In this document: positions 1 to 64,000 of the stretch, one piece after another
Layout: each line of letters opens with the position of its first letter
How positions within the stretch are numbered: position 1 is the stretch's first letter
Source: Phorcus lineatus
Taxonomy: Eukaryota > Mollusca > Gastropoda > Trochida > Trochidae
NCBI GenBank assembly: GCA_921293015.1
Contig: OV121091.1
Location: forward strand, 7,221,755 to 7,285,754
Direction: 5' to 3'
DNA length: 64,000 nucleotides
Notes under the pieces: model-generated
Database searches by the model: none
The model's input: only the letters and a program-made list of their open reading frames with translations
Told to the model about the DNA's origin: nothing
Translations under genes and position numbers: made by a program

Positions 1-1029
1 CATTTTCTGCTAGTCTGTCCCTTTTATAGGCATTTACTGAAAAAACATTTTCCTCCATACTATTTCATATTCCCTTCAAGGGAAAAATTGTACCAGTTAG
101 TATTTTCTAGCATTCCTGAGCATATAAAAAATCTGTCCATTTATTTGAAAAGAAATCTGCCAATATAATTTATGTAAATTTCACATGCGTCGATTTTGAG
201 CTGTATTTTCATGTGCTTTAGGCCATGAGGCCTGTTCACGGAATAAACTTGTCACTATGTGTGTAATGAACATAGTCACGTGTCATTACTAGAGTAAATT
301 CAAATTTGGAAACAATAATAAAGTAAGAGCAGTCAAAGTATTATAATAGTTTTAGGTTTGGTTCATACTTTTTTAGGAATTCGCCTTAATTGAAGTGTTA
401 AGGATATGTAGTGTAAATATGATAACTTTCCAGTAAGAAGATTTTGATCTATCCCAATTTCAACATAGTTACCCTATTTTTTCCTCTTCAAGGTGTAGTT
501 TTTTTTAACTATGCTGTAGGCCTTTAAATACGGCTTTTTCGAAACACTAGCTAATAAGCACCAGTGACACAAGTGATAGGGCCCATGGTCACTGCGAATC
601 TAGGAAAAAAAGTCAAAGGAAAAAAAGTCACGGATAAAAAGTCATGGAAAATAAGTCACAGGAAAAAAAGTCACAAATTGTATTAAAATGCATTTATGTG
701 ACTAATTCTTTCATTGTTCTAGTAAGTAAGCCTTTGAAATGTATTTTGAAATGTATTGTGTTTTGTAAAGCCACTTAATTTGAGAAACAATTATGTTTGG
801 ACAGCAGAATAATTGGCATTGTTGTGACCACAATTTTATCAGCATGTTTAGAGTTTAGACTCTTCTGCGGAATGCTTGACGGCCTGGCATTTCTTCCACT
901 AGACGAGGTAGAAGAAGGAATGGAACACCTTAACTCCATCAAACCTGACGGCCCTCCTGATACGATGATTTGGTGACATACTTCGAGAGAACTTATGTCA
1001 AAGATCACAATCGTCAGCGTCCAGGACAA
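1..1029. other. Upstream flank without a recognised gene
   Basis: I see no coding region here. The stretch is AT-rich, and the only structure is a short A-rich tandem repeat near 602-674, listed separately. It lies 5' of the guanylate cyclase gene. Confidence 0.5.
602..674. repeat. Short tandem repeat, A-rich, about 5 units
   Basis: About five imperfect units of 14-17 bp run head to tail. Each has a run of A followed by GTCA(C), as in GGAAAAAAAGTCAC. No function is evident. Confidence 0.7.
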
Positions 1030-1033
1030 GGCC

Positions 1034-1311
1034 TGACCCTCAGCATGAGAAGAGTCCCTCCCATGTTTCCTCCTGATCCTCGGCATGAGAAGAGTCCCTC
1101 CCATGTTTCCTCCTGACCCTCGGCATGAGAAGAGTCCCTCCCATGTTTCCTCCTGACCCTCGGCATGAGAAGAGTCCCTCCCATGTTTCCTCCTGACCCT
1201 CGGCATGAGAAGAGTCCCTCCCATGTTTCCTCCTGACCCTCGGCATGAGAAGAGTCCCTCCCATGTTTCCTCCTGACCCTCAGCATCAGAAGAGTCCCTC
1301 CCATGTTTCCC
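1034..1311. repeat. Minisatellite, 40-bp unit, about 7 copies
   Basis: A 40-bp unit containing CCTCCCATGTTTCCTCCTGA and GGCATGAGAAGAGT repeats about seven times with very few differences, so it is young or homogenised. Because 40 is not a multiple of three, each frame reads through a 40-residue period. The long minus-strand reading frames here are a by-product of the array, not a gene. Confidence 0.9.
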
Positions 1312-2600
1312 ATGCAACACACTCAACACCATACTCGCAACAAGTGGCTTAAACCCCACAAACATTCATCAAATTCTAAACCCTCTAAATAAACCACATA
1401 TACACCACGCCCTAGGCACATACTTAAAAGACACGGGCCTTCTGACCCGTATCTAAACAATCAAACTCTTAAAAGCTAAAACCAAAACACACCACACCTC
1501 CCTTCCCTCTCTCTCCCTCCCTACCATCTCTCTCCCTCCCTCCCTATCTCCCTAACCTTAGGCATATTTACTATTCCAAATTTTCAAATTTCCAAAATCA
1601 TTCCCCCCTTATCCTTTTAGATCAGGCTTCAAAATTTACCTCCCCACTTTCTGGAACTTCCGGCCCTTTTTTTAAGGGCTGCGGCCCGAGCGTGACAGGA
1701 GCTTTCGCTGGAAAGTGTTCGTAAAACTCTCAACCTACGTAAGTAAGTTTTCTTATTATTGATACGAATACAGATAATAATTTATGCGTTGCGCCTCCTC
1801 TTTTACTAGATTTGGTAGGAATTAATGACAAATCGAGTTACTTCTGTGGGAGAGAATGGGAGAGCCTCTGTTGAAGAAAAAGAAAAAATAGTATCACATA
1901 TTGGTAGAGACTTTCAGGTCTTATTCCTTAAGAGATTTTATATATATTTACTCAACAATGTACATATGAAAATTGGTATGTTGGTACGAAGCGACATTTA
2001 AAGTTTTTTCCACTGCTGACGGCAATGCGAGGAGGAAAGTGCAGGGGATCACACACACAGAGCCACATCTTAGATGGAAGAAAGCTCTCATGGCCGTGGC
2101 CAATCATGTTTGACCGTTCTGGGTAAAAGCATTAACATTTTGTACGGGGAACCTCTACAGCTGTGAGCTATGGTAGTCTGAACATGCCATGTCATCGTTA
2201 CAGTATTTCACAACGAGGTAAGTTTCAGAACTAGATGTGCCATAAACAAACAGGCAATATAATATTCAGTGTCAACTTTGGATAACATACATAACAGAAG
2301 CCTACGCGAGATCTAGATATACTAAACTCCCTTAAAAACGCACCACCACCAATTTTACTCTGATAATGTGAAAGTCGAAAGTTCGAACCCTGAATACGAT
2401 ATGTATGTATTGGCATAACCTCAAACAATACTCCAAAACGCAACCACGGGTCATTGTTAGCAGTGCATGCAGACGCATGAACTTTTACAGAAATGCTGAT
2501 TTTTCAAGCACATGATAAATGTGTGCACCTTTGAATGGTTAATTCTACGGAGATGTGCTTTTAAAAAGACAGAAGATGGAAAGACAGCTTCACTTTGCAT
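1312..2600. other. Non-coding stretch with CT-rich tract
   Basis: No gene is recognised. A polypyrimidine tract of CCCT/CTCT type lies at about 1497-1556. The rest is unremarkable AT-rich sequence leading into the Tc1 fragment. Confidence 0.45.
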
Positions 2601-2629
2601 GAAACCTAGCAATCCCCGTTACCACAATT

Positions 2630-3630
2630 CCAAGATTACAGGACCATGAGTGCAACCAAGCCATTGGGATGTTGCGAGGGGGATTGTCCTCACGGGCAGT
2701 AGCCAGACTGCTGAACTGCCATCACACCACCATCGGGAGACTGCAGAGAAGATATCGGCAAACTGGTGTCACCCGTGATCGTCCACGTTCTGGTCAGCCC
2801 AGGGTCACTACGCCTGCTCAAGACCAGTACATCCGGGTAACGCATTTGCGGGATCGACTACGCCCAGCCACTCAAACGGCGTCTGAAACCATCGGTAGAA
2901 GGGGGCAAGTGTCAGCTACCACCGTCCGACGTCGACTTTCGGCCGCACGACTTCAGTGTCGTAGACCCTACGTTGGTCCCATCTTAACCCAACGTCACCG
3001 TCAACGTCATCTACAGTGGGCACAACAACATCAAAGATGGACCAGGAATGACTGGAGACAGGTGCTGTTCACCGACGAAAGCCGATTTCACCTCTATCAT
3101 GCCGACGGCCGTCAACGTGTATAGAGAAGACGTGGTGAACGTTATGCAGATTGTTGTGTGGTGCAGTCGAACCGCTGGGGAGGAGGTAGTGTCATGGTTT
3201 GGGGTGGGTTCAGTTTCAACCACAGGACAAACTTGCACATCTTCATGTCAATGCCATTACCTACTGGGACGAGGTGTTGAGGGACATTGTGGTTCCAACA
3301 TTCCAAGCCCAAGGTCTTCGTCACCTTCAACAGGGCAATGCACGACCGCACACGGCACGCGTCAGCATGGACTTCTTGCGTCAAAACAATGTTAATTCTA
3401 TGGAATGGCCTTCTCTGTCGCCAGATATGCCCCCTATTGAGCATGCGTGGGACGAACCTGGCCAAAGAATAAGCAGAAGAGTGATAAACACTATTGATGA
3501 AGTTGAGAGGGCACTCATCCAGGAATGGAATAGACTACCGCAACAATTCTTCCAAAGACTTGTTTACTCAATGAGGAACCGCTGTAACGTGTGTGTTAAC
3601 GCTAATGGTGGCCATACTTGTTATTGACCT
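2630..3630 (+). mobile_element. Tc1/mariner-type transposon, inactive Tc1 transposase
   Basis: The + strand encodes most of a Tc1 transposase. It has an N-terminal helix-turn-helix half (QAIGMLRGGLSSRAVARL near 2660-2715), then FTDESRF (first catalytic Asp, about 3078), a GG-rich strand region, and PIEHAWDE (catalytic Glu, about 3440). The DD34E spacing is kept, but the second Asp of the usual QQDNARPHTA is Gly (QQGNARPHTA, about 3338). The frame also shifts near 3120 between the N-terminal reading frame (2669-3124) and the C-terminal one (3199-3627). It is therefore a dead copy. I could not define its terminal inverted repeats. Confidence 0.88.
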
Positions 3631-3639
3631 CATTATTAA

Positions 3640-4157
3640 ATGCATGAAATGACCTGTCACTTTCGTGATTGACCCTCCTGATCTTGGGCTCTCATTAAAA
3701 TTATAGAAAAAATCATTGAGTTTATTTGTTTGTCACCAAAAATCCCCTTAAATGGTTTAGGTTTAATATTCATATTGGTACGATACGGTATATCTGACAA
3801 CATAGATACTACAACTGAAAACAGAGGGTGGTGCGTAATTAATGGAGTTTAGTATATAATACTTTTCCTTGTCGCTGCATCTAATTGGATATACTTTCAT
3901 AAAGATGGCTGGTAATGAAAACATTACTAAAACTCGTGTGCTCGACAGACAAGACTGTGATGATGTGGGTGGAGCGTCAATCGATCTTCTATTGGGCAGC
4001 CACAGGCCTTTCTTCAGCATCGATATATCTCCCTAATTGGATTAGACGTGGAATGAATATTCCTTTCATCAAATAAAATAGACACATGTTAAAGAGTATG
4101 CACATATTGTATATCTACAGTTTCGTGAACACTCAATACCACTCATTGTATAAAGAT
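3640..4157 (+). promoter_or_regulatory. Immediate 5' region of the guanylate cyclase gene
   Basis: This stretch lies between the dead Tc1 copy and the first coding ATG. It should hold the 5' UTR and perhaps the promoter, unless a separate non-coding first exon lies further upstream. I see no clear TATA box or initiator at a convincing distance, so the assignment rests on position only. Confidence 0.25.
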
Positions 4158-61276
<57,119 letters not shown>

Positions 61277-61400
61277 GTTTATATACTACCTCAGAAACAT
61301 AATTCAAAGCGAAGTACGTTTAAAATGTACGAAATCAAAACTCACCATACATACACTCATACACCCGTATTAGCTACAGAAAGTGGGTTTGATACAAGGA
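61277..61400 (+). other. Start of the intron after exon 20
   Basis: Plain intron; the donor is at 61277. Confidence 0.6.
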
Positions 61401-61635
61401 GGGGTGGGTTAGCGCAGTGGTTAGCGCGTACGGCTTCGGATCAAGAGGTCAATGGTTCGAAACAAATGTGTCTGCAGTGGAGAACTGTTCTACACGCAGT
61501 CAGGTTTGAGTGCAATGCAACACTGAATTTCAGTGCAGTACCACCAATGGTTCGCTTGTCCCTCCAATGATATTAGCAGCCGCGATATAAGTTAAATATT
61601 CTTGAAAGCGGCGTTAAACCCCATATCACCTCACC
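61401..61635 (+). mobile_element. tRNA-derived SINE
   Basis: It starts GGGGTGGGTTAGCGCAGTGG (box A TTAGCGCAGTGG, 61409-61420) with box B GGTTCGAAAC at 61454-61463. A body follows, then a tail GAAAGCGGCGTTAAACCCCA and ATATCACCTCACC. The head would be read by RNA polymerase III. The tail type is one I associate with molluscan SINEs. Confidence 0.83.
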
Positions 61636-62112
61636 TTGATACTAGGAGTTCGATGTGTAAGTTGACTGTTAGTATTAGATGATGCGAAGGTAACTAACTA
61701 CCTTTGTGAGGTCTCTCATTGATGCTCCATTGAAACGGACCACCTGTCCTCGGACACCGTCCTTAGTTTTCTCTGTGTGTTCAACCTCGAAATGAAAAAT
61801 CTATACATCAATGTGAGATATATAGATCCACATAAGCATTGACTTTCAAATTCAAGGTTCTAGATTAAAATTGTGACAGAGACTCTTCATCTCATCATAT
61901 CTCATATCATCTAAATAAGATGAACATTAGATGAGTTATACAGAAGCAGTTATCGAGAGGTTAGACAGACAGAATGTTCATGAATATAAAAACGTAATAA
62001 AGAAAAACATGGAGAAATTGTAAACATAACATACATGATATAAACAGATTCCAGAGATGTACACTGCCTATAAATAAGCAATAAGACTTGTCTGATGATT
62101 ACATTATGTGTA
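61636..62112 (+). other. Intron segment, no feature recognised
   Basis: Nothing assigned between the SINE and the hairpin. Confidence 0.4.
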
Positions 62113-62218
62113 GGAGAATGTCCGAACACTGGCCATTAGTTTTGCACGTGGATCATGTTTGAGGCCGTTAGGCTAAGCAAAACGTGCAAAACTAATCGCC
62201 AGTTTGTGGACGGTCTCC
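62113..62218. repeat. Hairpin with 36-bp arms
   Basis: 62113-62148 and 62183-62218 are reverse complements with about six mismatches (CATTAGTTTTGCACG against CGTGCAAAACTAATC). The loop is 34 bp. A partial third version (TGGCGACTTTTGCAC) lies near 62302. It is probably a MITE; no Rho-type or rRNA context. Confidence 0.75.
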
Positions 62219-62889
62219 AACTTAAAACAAAATTTAAGGAAACATGTCCTTGCGGCTCGAATGGTCGCCACAACAAATCTTATCATGCGCACAGCTAATG
62301 GCGACTTTTGCACTTTATGTATTTCATGATTGTTTTCGATTGTTAGTTTAATCCACTCCCTAAGTGAATAACATTTAAAGATTCATTAGAATTCTGGTCA
62401 AGGTAAGTAAACTTTATATTCTTAAAAACGGAGAAAACCATTTCGAAATGTTGTACTAATACACATATCTTCGAATGAATATATGTCAAAATCGCCATGC
62501 AAGCGTATTCATATTTAATGATAGAATGATAGAATAATGAGTAAATCATTTTAAGCTAATACCTTTTACAATATCTTATATTTAATGATAATTTAATTAT
62601 CGAATTCCTCGAAAGTATGTTTTTATTTTGTCAGAGTATATGATAACCAAAATGAATGGTCATTGGTCAATTTGAATTTTTCTTCTTAAATTCGTGGCTG
62701 TGATTCGGATGGATTGAAACCTTAGTTCAGCCATTTTAGAGAGGACATCCAACTATGAGAAAGTATCCAATATTAAGTTTTTGAAATACCTGTAAAAACT
62801 ACAGGACCTATTATTTTCAAATTACATACACCCTTGATTAGGACATGGTGATGCGTATTTAGAACGGTCAAACTCAATATCTAGATATA
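62219..62889 (+). other. Intron segment, no feature recognised
   Basis: AT-rich; nothing assigned. Confidence 0.4.
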
Positions 62890-63900
62890 TCATATTCAGA
62901 TATGTTCAATCCTAAATGAATGACAATGTGTAGGCAGAATGAGATGAATATTTCAACACTTGAGCCAGTTTAAGTGAGTACTACGAGGCCATTTGTCTGC
63001 TATTCTCCAATTTTTTTCTGATGCCTCACAATCTAGGATTCCTTCCCATTTATTGTAACAAGATATTTCAGATCTATTAAATGCGTGAATATATATATAC
63101 TTTTCTTTTTACATATTTGGAATCTTGTGTGCGTATATTTATATATACTCTGCTTAGATTTCTTTCTTTAACAATCGTGTCAAGATCAGTATCAAAGTTA
63201 ATTCCAGTCATAATTTTATTCTTTGCAAAGTTTGTATCTACATATTTTCTTTTGATCCGATATAAATCAGATTTGTCTTTTCTACATTTATTTTTGTACT
63301 AGAAAAACTTTGATTTGTTGTAGAGTATTTAGCGTCGAATAAAGACATTTTTCAGATCCATCTAAACTCAGAGTAGTATCGTCTGCAAATGTGCAGGTAG
63401 GTGTTAGATATTTCCTAAATTCATGCTTTCATGTATGTGTTGTTTTAGTTATAATGTCTACACCGTATATGAACAAGAATTGACCTTGACGACAACCGCG
63501 ACCAATCTTAAAAGGCTCGGAGGTAAAACCTTTTACAGTTTTACAGTTCTATAACATTTTGCAGCGTATCCATCCATTGCATAATGCTTTGGCCAAATTT
63601 AAAGAAATGTAGAACCTAAATAAGGTATGTTCTTTCTACTGAATCAATGGTCTATTCAAGATCTATCAACAATAATAGGCCAGGAACTTGAAGAGCAGAT
63701 TCAAATACGCTGACGGAGCAAATTGACAAACAATAAACCCTATTGTTTATGGAGTCTTATCACAAGATTTCGACATGTGTTTGCTTCTTGGGAAGAAGAT
63801 AGGAGCATTTTTAGGGCGTGATAAAATCTATAAAAACAGTTATCCCCAAAGTGACTTAACGTAAGATTATAATCCTCAGGAGTAAGCCTTTAGTGGGGAA
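62890..63900 (-). mobile_element. L1-type LINE fragment, reverse transcriptase (minus strand)
   Basis: Read right to left with shifts: SALQVPGLLLLIDLE, SVERTYLI-VLHFFKFGQS (motif before the active site), CTFADDTTLSLDGSEKCLYS (active site, about 63390-63330) and KINVEKTNLIYIGSKK. Each aligns with the plus-strand LINE (PGVLLLIDFEKAF, FADDTTLILDGTEECL). It is an older, broken copy that may continue past the window. Confidence 0.78.
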
Positions 63901-64000
63901 AGAGACGAAAAATCGAAATATTCCAGGCGAACGGACGCCATGGCATAAACCTTTTAACTTTCAGGCCTACGCGTCCACTTGGTGCTGAAGTACACACAAT

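Noticed and set aside
61401-61475. tRNA gene
   Set aside because: Boxes A and B are present, but the box spacing and body do not give a cloverleaf, and a SINE tail follows.
63955-64000. Possible next cyclase exon after TTTCAG at 63964
   Set aside because: The phase 1 reading gives GLRVHLVLKYTQ, which does not match the expected GPVxAGVVG.

Overview
This window looks like nuclear DNA of an invertebrate animal, probably a lophotrochozoan and most likely a mollusc. That is an inference from small phase-consistent exons in long repeat-filled introns, a tRNA-derived SINE with a GCGGCGTTAAACCCC tail of the type I associate with molluscs, and a mix of Tc1/mariner, L1-type LINE, Penelope-like and Gypsy elements. 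There are no operons or bacterial features. Species cannot be told from the sequence.

One host gene fills almost the whole window on the + strand. It is a receptor-type (single-pass membrane) guanylate cyclase with the architecture of natriuretic-peptide receptors. I can place 20 coding exons between 4158 and 61276. All have GT-AG borders and the reading phase is kept across every junction (intron phases 1,1,0,0,1,0,1,2,0,0,0,0,0,1,1,2,2,0,0, then 1 at the last donor). They encode about 971 residues: signal peptide and ligand-binding (ANF-receptor) domain in exons 1-7, membrane span in exon 8, juxtamembrane in exon 9, pseudokinase (kinase-homology) domain in exons 10-16, signalling helix in exon 17 and most of the cyclase catalytic domain in exons 17-20. 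The last part of the cyclase domain lies to the right of the window.

All else is intron or flank. 1-4157: upstream flank with a 40-bp minisatellite and a dead Tc1 transposase. 4444-17108: introns 1-2, with LINE remnants, a second Tc1, an inverted pair of TTAA-flanked MITEs, a 25-bp minisatellite and two fold-back elements. 17282-24613: introns 3-8, with a third Tc1, a 33-bp minisatellite and a tandem duplication of the exon 9 splice acceptor. 25656-33843: a young Gypsy LTR element in intron 9. 34400-37625: intron 9/10 MITE copies on both sides of exon 10 and a 16-bp minisatellite. 38322-47036: intron 12, where a minus-strand L1-type LINE with 13-bp target duplications splits a minisatellite and is itself interrupted by a plus-strand LINE. 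48000-55000: MITEs, another minisatellite and an inverted Penelope-like fragment. 55196-58490: a TGACGTC-bearing minisatellite split by a 2-kb AT-rich insert. 59650-64000: a dead mariner, a SINE, a hairpin and a third LINE fragment.

I do not see a new multi-gene system. The most unusual points are structural: tandem copies of a 3' splice site before exon 9, a partial copy of exon 18 in the preceding intron, a minisatellite whose every unit looks like a splice acceptor, several minisatellites later split by insertions, and an ectodomain that has few cysteines and lacks the usual GPGC cysteine.
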